This document shows positions 46,206 to 55,686 of a DNA stretch of 64,000 nt, piece by piece. The stretch is taken from assembly GCA_030428615.1 (NCBI GenBank), contig JAUIDN010000001.1, positions 62,001-126,000 on the forward strand, written 5' to 3'. The translations under genes were made by a program, and so were the position numbers. The notes beneath the pieces were generated by a model, which made no database searches, was not told the origin of the DNA, and saw only the letters and a program-made list of their open reading frames with translations. The DNA comes from Alphaproteobacteria bacterium (lineage in GTDB: Bacteria > Pseudomonadota > Alphaproteobacteria > Sphingomonadales > Emcibacteraceae). Within the stretch, counting starts at the first letter, position 1. Each line of letters opens with the position of its first letter.

Positions 46206-47606
46206 CTATTTATAAATTGATTTCGATTTGCCATCAGTTCTGAATATCGCCAGTCCAAGGGACGCGATAATCAGGGCAACCATGAAATTCAGATAATTTA
46301 AAAACGACCATGGCATGTAATCAATCACCGATACACCCATCACCGCTGAATAAAAGGCGCCGCCAAGCGACCATGGCATCAACGGTGTTATCAATGTGGT
46401 GCTTTCCTCGACAGTTCTAGACAACATCTGCCGTTTCAAGCCCATTTCATCATATTTGTTTTTAAATAGCTGCGATGTCAGCACAATGGAAATATAGGAC
46501 TGCCCGGTGGCAATACTACTGACAATCCCTGTCAGCATGGTCGCCGCAAGAAGAGATACCACACTTTTTAGATGCTTTAATATCCCCTGTAGCATTGATG
46601 TCAGATACCCCACCTTGTCAAGCATCCCGCCCAAGGCCATGGCAAAAAGCGCCAGTGAAAATGTCCGCATCATACTTTGAATACCACCGCGGTTCACAAG
46701 CGTATTAAGTCCAGTGTGGCCAGTGTCCGCCTTATACCCATCCTGAAGGCTGGCCAGAATGGATAATATGTCATGCTTCTGCTGAACCACCGCCAAAAGA
46801 ATAGCAACCGCCGACGCCGCGATCATGGAGGGTTCAGCCGCAAATCTTCTGAAACTGAGACCGAATAACACGATCACCGGAATAAATCCCCAAATGCTTA
46901 CCACATAATGATCTGCAATGGCTGCTCTGAAGTTTTCAATATCGTTCGTCACCAGCGCATCGGACGAATATTGAAAACCAATAATGGTAAAGATAATCAG
47001 ACAGATAATATATGTCGGGATTGTCGTATAAAGCATCGATTTTATATGCGTATAAAGATCGGTACCCGCCGATGCCGCCGCAAGGTTCGTCGTATCAGAA
47101 ACCGGCGACATTTTATCGCCAAAACTAGCCCCCGCAATCACCATACCGGCGACGATGGGAAGCGGCACGCCCATCGCTTCACCCATGCCGATCAGAATCA
47201 CGCCTGCTGTCGCCACAGTTCCCATCAGCGTTCCGACGGATACCGACATAAAACTGCATAAAAGAAGCCCCGCTGGTAGGAATACCGCCGGATGAATAAG
47301 GTCCAGACTATAATAAACAATGCTGGCAATGGTGCCACTTTCAATAAAGCTTGCAACCACAATACCGATAAGAATAAACACATAGGCCGCCGGAAGACCA
47401 TTGGATATACCGCCGGACATCAGGTCCTTAATATCCTTAAATTTATATCCCAGCGTCAATGTATGAAGGCAGGTCCAGATAATGCTTATTATCAGCAATA
47501 CATGGATGTTGATGTTAAAAAGTATAACCCCCGCCACAATGATCACCAGCACGCCGCCAAAACACAGCAGCGACTGCCAGAAATCCGGAACCTTAAATGT
47601 TGTCAA
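46206..47606 (-). CDS. nhaC: NhaC-type Na+/H+ antiporter
   Basis: A 466-residue integral membrane protein with about 11-12 helices. Regions SVSVGTLMGTVATAGVILIGMGEAMG and ASFGDKMSPVSDTTNLAAASAG are typical of the NhaC family, and TGQSYISIVLTSQLFK is the mirrored partner. It starts at TTG (47606) preceded by GGGA 7 bases away. It exchanges Na+ for H+ or possibly other pairs, as some family members do malate/lactate. It is convergent with queE, two bases between stops. Confidence 0.85.
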   Translation of the reverse strand: MTTFKVPDFWQSLLCFGGVLVIIVAGVILFNINIHVLLIISIIWTCLHTLTLGYKFKDIKDLMSGGISNGLPAAYVFILIGIVVASFIESGTIASIVYYSLDLIHPAVFLPAGLLLCSFMSVSVGTLMGTVATAGVILIGMGEAMGVPLPIVAGMVIAGASFGDKMSPVSDTTNLAAASAGTDLYTHIKSMLYTTIPTYIICLIIFTIIGFQYSSDALVTNDIENFRAAIADHYVVSIWGFIPVIVLFGLSFRRFAAEPSMIAASAVAILLAVVQQKHDILSILASLQDGYKADTGHTGLNTLVNRGGIQSMMRTFSLALFAMALGGMLDKVGYLTSMLQGILKHLKSVVSLLAATMLTGIVSSIATGQSYISIVLTSQLFKNKYDEMGLKRQMLSRTVEESTTLITPLMPWSLGGAFYSAVMGVSVIDYMPWSFLNYLNFMVALIIASLGLAIFRTDGKSKSIYK

Positions 47607-47690
47607 TCGTCCATCCCTATATTTATTTTTCTAAACAGTAATCAGGAAAGACTGAATTTACAATTCATAATTTTCCAGGGATAACCGGGA

Positions 47691-48707
47691 CTAATCCCAG
47701 CCCTCCAGAACATATTTACCAATCGCCCGGCCTTCTTCAATGGTCGCGTGGACTTTTCGGATATTTTCTGCGTTGATCGGGCTGATCACTTCGGCAACAG
47801 TGGTGATTAATTCCCCGCTATCTATCATTGCCGCCGTTTCGGTGAGCAGCGCATTAATTTCGTCCATATCTTCCGTGTGATGCATCGAGCGCGTAAACAT
47901 AAATTCGAATGCGAATGTCGCGCTTTTCGGCTTTAACAGATCCAGATTTCCATCTTCAAAAAAATCAACAATGGTGCAGATTTTTCCCTGAGGCTTTACT
48001 ACGTCGGTGATGGTTTTCCAGTATCCGGCAATATTTGTCAGACAAAGAACATAATCCACCTGCGGATGACCGAGCGCGTCGAGTTGCGCCGGAATATCTT
48101 CATAGTGATTAATCACGTGATTGGCGCCACGCGCAATACACCAATCACTGGATTCCTTACGGGATGCCGTCGCAATTATATTCAGATTAGCCAGTTTTCT
48201 TGCAAGCTGAATGGCGATTGATCCGACACCACCGGCCGCACCAATCATCAGAATTGATTTTCCAGCATCCTTCCCGCCTTTCGATATACCAAGACGCTCA
48301 AACAGAGATTCCCAAGCCGTGATCGTGGTCAACGGCAATGCCGCACTTTCAGCGAAGTTGAGCGTTTCAGGCTTTTTGGCGGCAATGCGTTCATCAACAA
48401 GCTGATATTCGCTGTTGGATCCCGGCCGTGTAATACATCCTGCATAGTAAACTTCGTCCCCCACTTCAAACATCGTCACGTCATCGCCGACCTCGGTAAC
48501 AACCCCGGCAGCGTCCCAACCAAGGATACGAAGTGTTTCATCCGGGTGCGGGCGTTTACGCACTTTTGTATCTACCGGGTTTACCGATATTGCTTTAACT
48601 GCCACAAGTAAATCCCTGCCGGTTGCTTTTGGTGTTTCCACTTCCACATCCAGAAACGCCTCTGGTTCGTTTACAGCAAGTGATTTATAGGATCCTACGG
48701 CTTTCAT
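47691..48707 (-). CDS. Zinc-binding alcohol dehydrogenase-family quinone reductase
   Basis: A 338-residue MDR-superfamily oxidoreductase. It has VKAISVNPVDTKVRKR, GWDAAGVVTEVGDDV and the NADPH motif IGAAGGVGSIAIQLARKL. No structural zinc cysteine cluster is visible, so it is of the quinone-oxidoreductase type. It stands alone, convergent with no close partner; upstream 154 bases are shared with the M24 gene promoter. Confidence 0.85.
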   Translation of the reverse strand: MKAVGSYKSLAVNEPEAFLDVEVETPKATGRDLLVAVKAISVNPVDTKVRKRPHPDETLRILGWDAAGVVTEVGDDVTMFEVGDEVYYAGCITRPGSNSEYQLVDERIAAKKPETLNFAESAALPLTTITAWESLFERLGISKGGKDAGKSILMIGAAGGVGSIAIQLARKLANLNIIATASRKESSDWCIARGANHVINHYEDIPAQLDALGHPQVDYVLCLTNIAGYWKTITDVVKPQGKICTIVDFFEDGNLDLLKPKSATFAFEFMFTRSMHHTEDMDEINALLTETAAMIDSGELITTVAEVISPINAENIRKVHATIEEGRAIGKYVLEGWD

Positions 48708-48861
48708 ATTTTAGTCCTCTACGCATGTGTTTTATTATTGCCATATTTATAAACAGATTCTCTATTATGGTATTAGTGTTTTTTTATAAAACTCTTTTTA
48801 AATTGTCCAATTTCTGTTTAATTGGGCACACAAAAAATAATATTTAGGGAAATGACCAACG

Positions 48862-50259
48862 ATGAAAAAAATATTTCTATCTGTTTTTTTTACATATATC
48901 ACGCTCGCAATTGCGACCGCACAGGAAGCTATAGTAGCGCCTGCCCCATCACTCGAGAGTAAAATTCTTCCCCTGCGCGAACGGGCAAAAGTCATGGATG
49001 AGCTGCTAAAGGACAGATTGGATACGCTGGTGCCTATGCTGATGCGGCGCGAAGGGATTGAAGCCTGGGTGATAATTTCCCGCGAGTATAATGAGGATCC
49101 GGTACTTAAAACCATGCTTCCCGCCACTTGGCTTAGCGCACGGCGGCGGACGGTCCTGATTTTTCTGGATCACAGCCAAAATGACCCGGACAGCGAACAA
49201 GGTGTCGAACGAATGGCGATTGCACGTTATGACGTCGGCGATATTTTCAAGGGTAATTGGAACCCGGACGAAGACCCGGATCAATGGCGACGCATCGCCG
49301 CCATCCTTGACGAATTCGATCCGGAAAATATTGCCCTGAACTATTCGGACGACTGGGCGCATGCTGACGGACTTACATATTCCGAGCAACGCGATTTTGT
49401 TCGCGCCATTCCCGACCGGTTACGCACCCGGATTATATCAGGTGAGCGCCTTGCGGTCGGATGGCTTGAAACGCGCACGGAAAAAGAGATGCAGGTTTAT
49501 GAAGACGTGATGGACATCGCCCATAGCATCATCGCAGAAGGGTTCTCCGGAAAAAACATCACACCGGGTGTGACAACCCGCGATGACCTTGTCTGGTGGT
49601 TCAGGCAGCGAATAAACGATCTGGGCCTTGATACATGGTTTCACACCAGCATTGAGCCGCAAAGATCAGATGCCTCAAAAGAAAATATTGAAGAAAATAA
49701 CCTTGACCCCGATGTGCTTTATAAAGGGGATAGTATATGGATTGATTTTGGTATTTCTTATCTTGATCTGCAAACAGATACACAGCAAAACGCCTATATT
49801 TTGCAGGACGGGGAAAATGATGTTCCCGAAGCATTGAAAATAGCCCTCCAAGGCGGAAACGCGTTGCAGGATATGCTCACCGCTAATTTTCAAGTTGGTC
49901 GCACTGGAAATGAGATTCTCTCTCTCACCCGCGATCAGGCTATTGCAAACGGCATTGGCCCGATAATATACACTCATCCGATTGGCCTTCATGGTCACGC
50001 GGCGGGGACGACAATCGGCATGTGGGATAAACAGGAAGGCGTGCCGGGCAGCGGCGATTATCCCATGCATGCAAATACGGCATATTCAATTGAACTCACC
50101 GCGCTGGTTGACGTGCCCGACAGTTGGAGCGCGGACCCCATGCGCATGCGGCTTGAACAGGACGGTTTCTATGATGGTCAGACTTTCCGGTATATTGGAG
50201 AACGGCAAACCAGATACCACATCATTGATCCCAAACCCGACCAGCCCGATGAACAATGA
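48862..50259 (+). CDS. Secreted M24 (Xaa-Pro dipeptidase-like) peptidase
   Basis: A 465-residue exported protein. A signal peptide (to about residue 20, ATAQ) precedes an N-terminal creatinase-like domain and the M24 pita-bread domain. Candidate metal ligands are IDFG (Asp), TDTQQ (Asp), GLHGHAAG (His) and the Glu of SIELTALVD. Followed 21 bases later by a beta-lactamase-family hydrolase, with which it is probably co-transcribed. Exact substrate unknown. Confidence 0.85.
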   Translation: MKKIFLSVFFTYITLAIATAQEAIVAPAPSLESKILPLRERAKVMDELLKDRLDTLVPMLMRREGIEAWVIISREYNEDPVLKTMLPATWLSARRRTVLIFLDHSQNDPDSEQGVERMAIARYDVGDIFKGNWNPDEDPDQWRRIAAILDEFDPENIALNYSDDWAHADGLTYSEQRDFVRAIPDRLRTRIISGERLAVGWLETRTEKEMQVYEDVMDIAHSIIAEGFSGKNITPGVTTRDDLVWWFRQRINDLGLDTWFHTSIEPQRSDASKENIEENNLDPDVLYKGDSIWIDFGISYLDLQTDTQQNAYILQDGENDVPEALKIALQGGNALQDMLTANFQVGRTGNEILSLTRDQAIANGIGPIIYTHPIGLHGHAAGTTIGMWDKQEGVPGSGDYPMHANTAYSIELTALVDVPDSWSADPMRMRLEQDGFYDGQTFRYIGERQTRYHIIDPKPDQPDEQ

Positions 50260-50280
50260 TTTTAAAAGGGTTTAGCAAAA

Positions 50281-51807
50281 ATGAAACTTCTTAAAACGAC
50301 AATTATCTTTTGCCTTCTGCCGTTTTCTGCGTGGGCGAAAGATATAAGCGCATCCGAAATTGACGATATCGTCAATGAAGCCATGGATGTATTTTCCGTT
50401 CCCGGCATTGCCGTTGGCATCATTCAGAATGGAAGGGTATTTCACGCGAAAGGCTACGGCGTAACGGCATTGAATAACGGTGCTGATGTTGACGAACATA
50501 CCTATTTCGGAATTGCATCAAACAGCAAGGGTTTTACTGCAACCGCCCTCGCAATCCTGGTAGAGGAAGAAAAAATCGCCTGGGACGATCCGGTAAAAAA
50601 ATACCTGCCGGAATTTGAAATGTGGGATCCCTATGTCACCGAAAACTTCACCATTCGTGACCTTCTTTCTCATCACACCGGATTGCCATTGGGGTCAGGC
50701 GATCTCATGTGGTGGCCGGATGCAAATTATCCCGCTGACGAAGTCATCCGAAATATGCGTTACCTTAAGCCCAATCGCGGCTTCAGAACCACTTATGCCT
50801 ACAATAACACCCCGTTTATCGTTGCTGGTGCTATCATCCCCGCTGTAACCGGGAAATCCTATCAGGATTTCCTGCAGGAAAGAATATTTAGTCCCCTGAA
50901 CATGGACCGCTGCACCGCCAACACACCGAAGATGGCGAATGATAAAAACCTTACCGAACCACACGCCGTACTTGATGGCACACTTCAGCAGGTCAAAAGA
51001 TATCTCATTCTGGACCAGGTTGTCGGCTCTATGGCGGCAGCAGGAATTCAATGCAGTGTTGATGACCTGCTTAAATGGGAAATGATGCATTTAAGGCATG
51101 GCGAAGGACTAATGAAAGCGCGAACCCATGATGCTCTATGGCAGGTCAATACGCCCATTGCCGTAACGTCTGCTCAAATGGAAAGCGACAAAACCCATTT
51201 TCGCGGCTATGGTCTGGGCTATAGCCTGAATGATTATCACGGCGTTAAGGTTATTTCTCACAACGGGGGATTGGTTGGTATGTATTCGCACCTGACCATG
51301 GTGCCTGAACTTGATTTTGCCATTGCAATCACGACAAACCAGCAATCGGGCAGCGCCTATAATGTTATAAAAACCAAAATTCTTAATCTCATACTGGATG
51401 TTAAAGATACTCACAATGCCGCAGATATATTTGCGCATGAACAGAAACAGAAAAAAGACGAACAAAAGCGCATTGCCGCACTTAAGGGCAACGACACCCC
51501 TTCGCTTGATCTGATGGCCTATACCGGCCCTTATCATGACAAATGGTGGGAAGATGTTGATATAACCCTGGAAGACGGGAAATTATATTTCGCCTCCCGA
51601 CGCTCCCCATCGCTACGCGGCTATCTTGACCATTTTGAAGAAAATACATTTATTGTGCGTTGGGACGACCGCACCCACGAAGCCGACGCATTTGTTTATT
51701 TTTCAATGAATGCCAAAAGTAACATTACGGGCTTTACCATGAAAGCCGTGTCAAATAGGACCGATTTCAGTTATGATTTTCATCATGTCAATATGATGAA
51801 AAAATAA
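50281..51807 (+). CDS. Secreted serine hydrolase (class C beta-lactamase-like)
   Basis: A 508-residue exported protein with signal peptide (1-19, SAWAK). The catalytic motifs of the serine beta-lactamase-like family are visible: SNSK at 80-83, YNN at 174-176 and HNGG in the third box. The C-terminal ~110 residues resemble DUF3471. It is an esterase or D-aminopeptidase rather than proven beta-lactamase. Paired with the M24 peptidase; both could degrade peptides outside the cell. Confidence 0.88.
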   Translation: MKLLKTTIIFCLLPFSAWAKDISASEIDDIVNEAMDVFSVPGIAVGIIQNGRVFHAKGYGVTALNNGADVDEHTYFGIASNSKGFTATALAILVEEEKIAWDDPVKKYLPEFEMWDPYVTENFTIRDLLSHHTGLPLGSGDLMWWPDANYPADEVIRNMRYLKPNRGFRTTYAYNNTPFIVAGAIIPAVTGKSYQDFLQERIFSPLNMDRCTANTPKMANDKNLTEPHAVLDGTLQQVKRYLILDQVVGSMAAAGIQCSVDDLLKWEMMHLRHGEGLMKARTHDALWQVNTPIAVTSAQMESDKTHFRGYGLGYSLNDYHGVKVISHNGGLVGMYSHLTMVPELDFAIAITTNQQSGSAYNVIKTKILNLILDVKDTHNAADIFAHEQKQKKDEQKRIAALKGNDTPSLDLMAYTGPYHDKWWEDVDITLEDGKLYFASRRSPSLRGYLDHFEENTFIVRWDDRTHEADAFVYFSMNAKSNITGFTMKAVSNRTDFSYDFHHVNMMKK

Positions 51808-51816
51808 GGAGTAACA

Positions 51817-52311
51817 TTGGAGCGCAAAACAAAAAGACTGCTTTACCTTGTTTTCGGATGGCTGATGTTCGCTCTGGGCTTTATTGGGGCATTTCTGCCA
51901 GTCCTTCCGACTACGCCGCTGATGATCCTTGCATTATGGGGGTTTTCAAATGGCTCGGAAAGTCTGCATAACTGGCTTTACCACCACCCGAAATATGGCC
52001 CGGCACTGCGCGATTGGGACCGCTACAGGATGATCCCGGTTAAAGCCAAGATGACGGCCATAACGATGATGTCAATAAGTGCAGCATATCTGATTTTCCT
52101 ATCCGATGCCCCAACCATCGCGATCATCTGTGCCATTGGGTTGATGGTATGGGGTGCTATATATGTGTTAACGAAACCAAGCCGGATTGTTAAACCACAG
52201 ATTAAAGCCGACACCGATTTAAAATTAGATAAAAATATCCCGCTTTCAGAAGAAACTCAGAAAGAAGGAAGCCACACTCCCGAAAGCGTCACTCCGCCTG
52301 AAGTTCCATGA
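51817..52311 (+). CDS. DUF454 (YbaN-like) inner-membrane protein
   Basis: A 164-residue membrane protein with the DUF454 core (LMFALGFIGAFLPVLPTTPLMILAL, then a helix pair around ISAAYLIFLSDAP and GLMVWGAIYVL). The start is TTG with AGGAG at close-to-ideal spacing. A polar C-terminal tail of ~40 residues extends beyond the family core. Its last 23 bases overlap the convergent MarR-GNAT gene. Confidence 0.85.
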   Translation: MERKTKRLLYLVFGWLMFALGFIGAFLPVLPTTPLMILALWGFSNGSESLHNWLYHHPKYGPALRDWDRYRMIPVKAKMTAITMMSISAAYLIFLSDAPTIAIICAIGLMVWGAIYVLTKPSRIVKPQIKADTDLKLDKNIPLSEETQKEGSHTPESVTPPEVP

Positions 52312-53233
52312 AATAATCTGCACGTTCATAAGGCGTTTTTTCCGGCGCGGGAACTTCAACAAAACCGTATTTTTTATAAAGCGTGATTGCCGGCACCAGA
52401 CTGCTATTCGTTTCAAGAAACAATTCGCTACCGCCACGGGCTTTATATCTTTCGAGTACTTTTTCAACCAGCAAATTGCCGATACCATGTCCCCGCGCCT
52501 GTGGGATTACGCCCATCTTGCTCAGTTCAAATCGGGTGGGTGAATGCTTTTTCAGGGCAATAGCCCCGACCGGTTCTCCGTCAAGAAGCGCAAAATATAT
52601 TTCCCCGCCCCGGTCAAGAACATATTTTTCCGGATCGTTCAGATTGACGATATCTTCTTCTTCCAGCTTGAACAGCTTCTCAATCCACTGCTGATTTATG
52701 ATACGCCAATTTTCGCGGTATCTGACGTCATAAGGAATGATTTCGATATCCGTTTTCTCCGTTCTCTTTTTCCCCTCCCAATACCGCTGGGTAAATGACT
52801 GCTGGTCTAACACCCTTTCAAAATCCCCGAAGGCTTCTAAGATATTAGTGTCGCATTCCCGGATAACCCCAACCATCACTTGCGTTGAAAGCTCCCAGAT
52901 CGGTTTCAATTTTTCTATTAACCTCTTACCTTCGTCGCTGAACTGGACAATTTTACTTCTTGCGTCTTCCCCTGGGTTTAAAGAAAGGATATTTTTTGAA
53001 ACAAGTTTTTTTACGGTTTGACTTACGGCCGAATGCGACAGGCCGGAAAGCTTCTGAATGTCGGCAATCGTTAGAGGCCCCCGATGAAGAACACAATATA
53101 CGATCGGAAATTCACGAACACTCATATTGACATTTTCATCCTTGTATATAGCGTCCATTTCTCCCGACAGACGTTCATAAATTCGACGACAGCGTGTCCC
53201 AATTCCAATTTCAAGAAATAACTCTTCGGTCAT
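52289..53233 (-). CDS. MarR regulator-GNAT acetyltransferase fusion
   Basis: A 314-residue two-domain protein. Residues ~30-140 are a MarR-type winged helix (VYCVLHRGPLTIADIQKLSGLSHSAVSQTVKKLV), and residues ~160-310 are a GNAT domain with the acetyl-CoA motif GVIPQARGHGIGNLLV and ELFLETNSSLVPAITLYKKYGF. The ATG at 53233 is chosen over TTG at 53239. It is likely autoregulated through the palindrome at 53243-53270. The small-molecule or amino-acid substrate of the GNAT domain is unknown. Confidence 0.88.
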   Translation of the reverse strand: MTEELFLEIGIGTRCRRIYERLSGEMDAIYKDENVNMSVREFPIVYCVLHRGPLTIADIQKLSGLSHSAVSQTVKKLVSKNILSLNPGEDARSKIVQFSDEGKRLIEKLKPIWELSTQVMVGVIRECDTNILEAFGDFERVLDQQSFTQRYWEGKKRTEKTDIEIIPYDVRYRENWRIINQQWIEKLFKLEEEDIVNLNDPEKYVLDRGGEIYFALLDGEPVGAIALKKHSPTRFELSKMGVIPQARGHGIGNLLVEKVLERYKARGGSELFLETNSSLVPAITLYKKYGFVEVPAPEKTPYERADYFMELQAE

Positions 53234-53242
53234 AGCCAATCC

Positions 53243-53270
53243 ATATTTATATTAACATTAATATAAATAT
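53243..53270. promoter_or_regulatory. Perfect 28-bp palindrome, probable MarR operator
   Basis: Arms ATATTTATATTA and TAATATAAATAT are perfectly complementary around ACAT, 9 bases upstream of the MarR-GNAT start codon. A minus-strand promoter candidate (TTGAAA at 53295-53300, TATATG at 53272-53277, 17-base spacer) lies directly before it, so binding here would block transcription start. Winged-helix dimers of this family bind such repeats. The AT-only composition is a caution. Confidence 0.7.
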
Positions 53271-53307
53271 TCATATAATACCATGAATGATTTATTTCAA
53301 GAAAAAT

Positions 53308-53964
53308 TTAACTTTCCGGTTTCCAGCCCTTAAGCCACTCTTCAAGCAGAACAATGTCGGGCGGATTACCATTGGCACGATACCAGCTATCAATGGCATA
53401 TGACCGCCCGCTATCCTTTTCGATCAGCGTGGCCGTATTATGCAGCATCATAAAATCAAGTTTATTCCCTCTGATGGCGATCTGACCAATATCATGGTAA
53501 TTTATGTAGCCCGCTTTCAGCAGTAAATTGAGGTAGGTTGTCGTATTTATACTTTCATCAATGCAGTCAAGCTGACCCTGCGGCATAAATGTAAGCATCC
53601 AGGATCTTGCAATATCGTCGCTGGTCCCGGTTTTCGGCCCAACGATCTTTTCCATAAGGGCAATAGCTTTTGAAATGGTTTCCCGTTCTTCTTCTGCGGT
53701 TTTCACAGGTGTGTCGAATATATGCGAAACAGACATCCATTCGGTATCTTCGAATGAGACCTGTTGTATCTTATTGCATCCATATGAAGAACAATGGCTG
53801 AAAAGGGCAATTTCCGGCTCAGGGACGCCAACTGATGCCTTGACCCGCTCCGCCGTCGTATAAGCGCAGCCGCTGGCCGCGAACAGAGCCGCGACCAGTG
53901 CAATGTGAATAAGCAACTTCAATTTAGTTTGAAGACGTATCGCTCGAACTTGAATCATTGCCAT
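53308..53964 (-). CDS. Lipoprotein with possible transglutaminase/papain-like fold
   Basis: A 218-residue protein of unrecognised family. It has a basic n-region, a hydrophobic core and a lipobox ending ASGC (Cys33). The mature part has Cys134 (LDCIDES), His175 (MLHNTATL) and Asp192 (AIDSWY), spaced and ordered like the Cys-His-Asp triad of bacterial transglutaminase-like cysteine proteinases. This is inference from order alone. ATG 53964 is chosen; TTG 53967 is adjacent. It overlaps the upstream gene by 41 bases. Confidence 0.6.
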   Translation of the reverse strand: MAMIQVRAIRLQTKLKLLIHIALVAALFAASGCAYTTAERVKASVGVPEPEIALFSHCSSYGCNKIQQVSFEDTEWMSVSHIFDTPVKTAEEERETISKAIALMEKIVGPKTGTSDDIARSWMLTFMPQGQLDCIDESINTTTYLNLLLKAGYINYHDIGQIAIRGNKLDFMMLHNTATLIEKDSGRSYAIDSWYRANGNPPDIVLLEEWLKGWKPES

Positions 53965-54436
53965 CAAAACATCCCAGAGCCCAACAGGCCCCTAAGCCGA
54001 CACCGACCAACGCAATTCCCCAAAGCAAGCCACTACCGTTTCCATTTCCGTTACCGAAAACATTCTTCTGCTCACCATTGAAGATTAGTTCACGGTTAGC
54101 AAGGCTCATTGAATTCAACCCATTCTTACTAAATCCGCTTTGGAAAAGGTTCAAGTCCCTTGTGTAACCATACTTAAATGGGTTCGAATTTCTCATCTCC
54201 TGACCGTAAGTCATTTTAAACCCGTAAAATGCTTTTTTGGTTCCCTTATCCAAATGCCCGAAAGGTACCGACAGGCCAATCTGGCCCGTAAGACCGCGGG
54301 AATTAATTTTACTTTTTATATAACTGTCCTTCATATGGTCAAAGGCATCAAAATGAAAACTTTGTGCAAGTGACAATGAAGTCTGAACCCATACAAATAA
54401 GATGGTTAACATCGCAGTAAGTAACGTTTTTAACAT
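53924..54436 (-). CDS. Unidentified exported protein with C-terminal membrane anchor
   Basis: A 170-residue protein I do not recognise. Residues 1-24 form a signal peptide (SLSLAQ). The middle has YGFKMTYGQEMR and a Gly/Asn-rich GNGNGNGSG linker, followed by a hydrophobic helix (~137-155, LLWGIALVGVGLGACWAL) and a Ser/Asp tail. The first gene of a two-gene unit with the lipoprotein, with which its 3' end overlaps. An envelope role is likely. Confidence 0.65.
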   Translation of the reverse strand: MLKTLLTAMLTILFVWVQTSLSLAQSFHFDAFDHMKDSYIKSKINSRGLTGQIGLSVPFGHLDKGTKKAFYGFKMTYGQEMRNSNPFKYGYTRDLNLFQSGFSKNGLNSMSLANRELIFNGEQKNVFGNGNGNGSGLLWGIALVGVGLGACWALGCFDGNDSSSSDTSSN

Positions 54437-54702
54437 AATATCCCCTTACATTAATTATGATTGTTTCAGTTTTGTATTGCCCTGCAAAAGACCTACGCCA
54501 CCTAATTTTCACAGATATAACTGAACAGCCGAATCCCCTTTTCCCATGAAGGGCAATGCTTAATGATAACAAAAATAGGTCAAATTTTCAAGAAAGCGGC
54601 AAACTGCCTTTGGAAATGATCTCTTATCATATGAATGTTCTTCCCAAGAGCCGTTTTTCCAATTATATAAGCGTAGTTTTATAATTACCGTTTGGAAATA
54701 TT

Positions 54703-55671
54703 TTGGCCTATGTAGAAGTAATTGCAGGACTGATTCTACTGATTGTCGCGGGTGACATAATGATCCGCGGTGCCGTCTCCATCGCGGCAAATTTCGGCCT
54801 AAGCAAACTTGTCATCGGCCTTACTGTCATTGCGTTTGGCACGTCCGCCCCGGAACTGGTCGTCGGCATTGACGCCGCACTGGAAGGTGTGCCTACCATG
54901 GCACTTGGAAACGTCGTAGGCAGTAACACCGCCAATATACTGCTCGTCATCGGGCTTCCTGCTATTTTCTACCCGTTCACCTGCGACAACAACGAGGTGA
55001 AACGTAATTATTATATCATGCTGGGTGGCACCGCGTTATTTATTCTACTATGCACCATCGGACCATTAAGTTACTTTCATGCAATCCTGCTGCTTATTCT
55101 TCTGGTCGCATTTGTAACCAATTCCTATAGAGTAGGTCGGCTTGGAAATGAAGTAGCGGATTCTGAAGGCGAAATTGGTGAACATGCCTATGAAGACCTG
55201 GATGAACTGCCGGAAAATCCGTTGCCTACCCTTCGGGCATCCTTGTACGTTATTGTGGGACTTGCGGGTCTTGTGTTTGGTGCGGATATTCTCGTCCGTG
55301 GCGGTGTTGAGATCGCTAAATCATTCGAAATTTCAGAAGCGGTCATTGGCCTTACGATTATTGCGATCGGCACCAGTCTTCCGGAACTGGTAACAGCTGT
55401 TATGGCCGCGAGACACGGTCATGGTGATGTTGCGTTGGGGAATGTGATCGGCAGCAATATATTCAATTTATACGCCATAATGGGGGGGACCGCCCTTGTT
55501 GCCGATGTCCCCGTCCCGGAAAGTTTTATGCGTGTTGACTTGTGGGTCATGGCACTTTCATCGGCAGCACTTATACCTTTTATTCAATGGAAAATACGCT
55601 TTAACCGTGTAATTGGTTTGACCTTTACTTTAGGCTACATCATTTATCTTTGGTCACTCAGTATCGGTTGA
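54703..55671 (+). CDS. Calcium/sodium antiporter (CaCA, YrbG-like)
   Basis: A 322-residue membrane protein with two repeat halves, each carrying the exchanger motif: GTSAPELVVG in the first and GTSLPELVTA in the second, followed by GNVVGSN and GNVIGSN. About 10 helices. The start is TTG with GGAAA upstream. It is divergent from the envelope gene pair; folB follows by 15 bases. Confidence 0.92.
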   Translation: MAYVEVIAGLILLIVAGDIMIRGAVSIAANFGLSKLVIGLTVIAFGTSAPELVVGIDAALEGVPTMALGNVVGSNTANILLVIGLPAIFYPFTCDNNEVKRNYYIMLGGTALFILLCTIGPLSYFHAILLLILLVAFVTNSYRVGRLGNEVADSEGEIGEHAYEDLDELPENPLPTLRASLYVIVGLAGLVFGADILVRGGVEIAKSFEISEAVIGLTIIAIGTSLPELVTAVMAARHGHGDVALGNVIGSNIFNLYAIMGGTALVADVPVPESFMRVDLWVMALSSAALIPFIQWKIRFNRVIGLTFTLGYIIYLWSLSIG

Positions 55672-55686
55672 CAGGGAACTTAAAAC

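Noticed and set aside
50281-51807. True class C beta-lactamase (antibiotic resistance)
   Set aside because: Length, DUF3471-like tail and pairing with an M24 peptidase fit a general serine hydrolase; no AmpC-specific features or AmpR neighbour.
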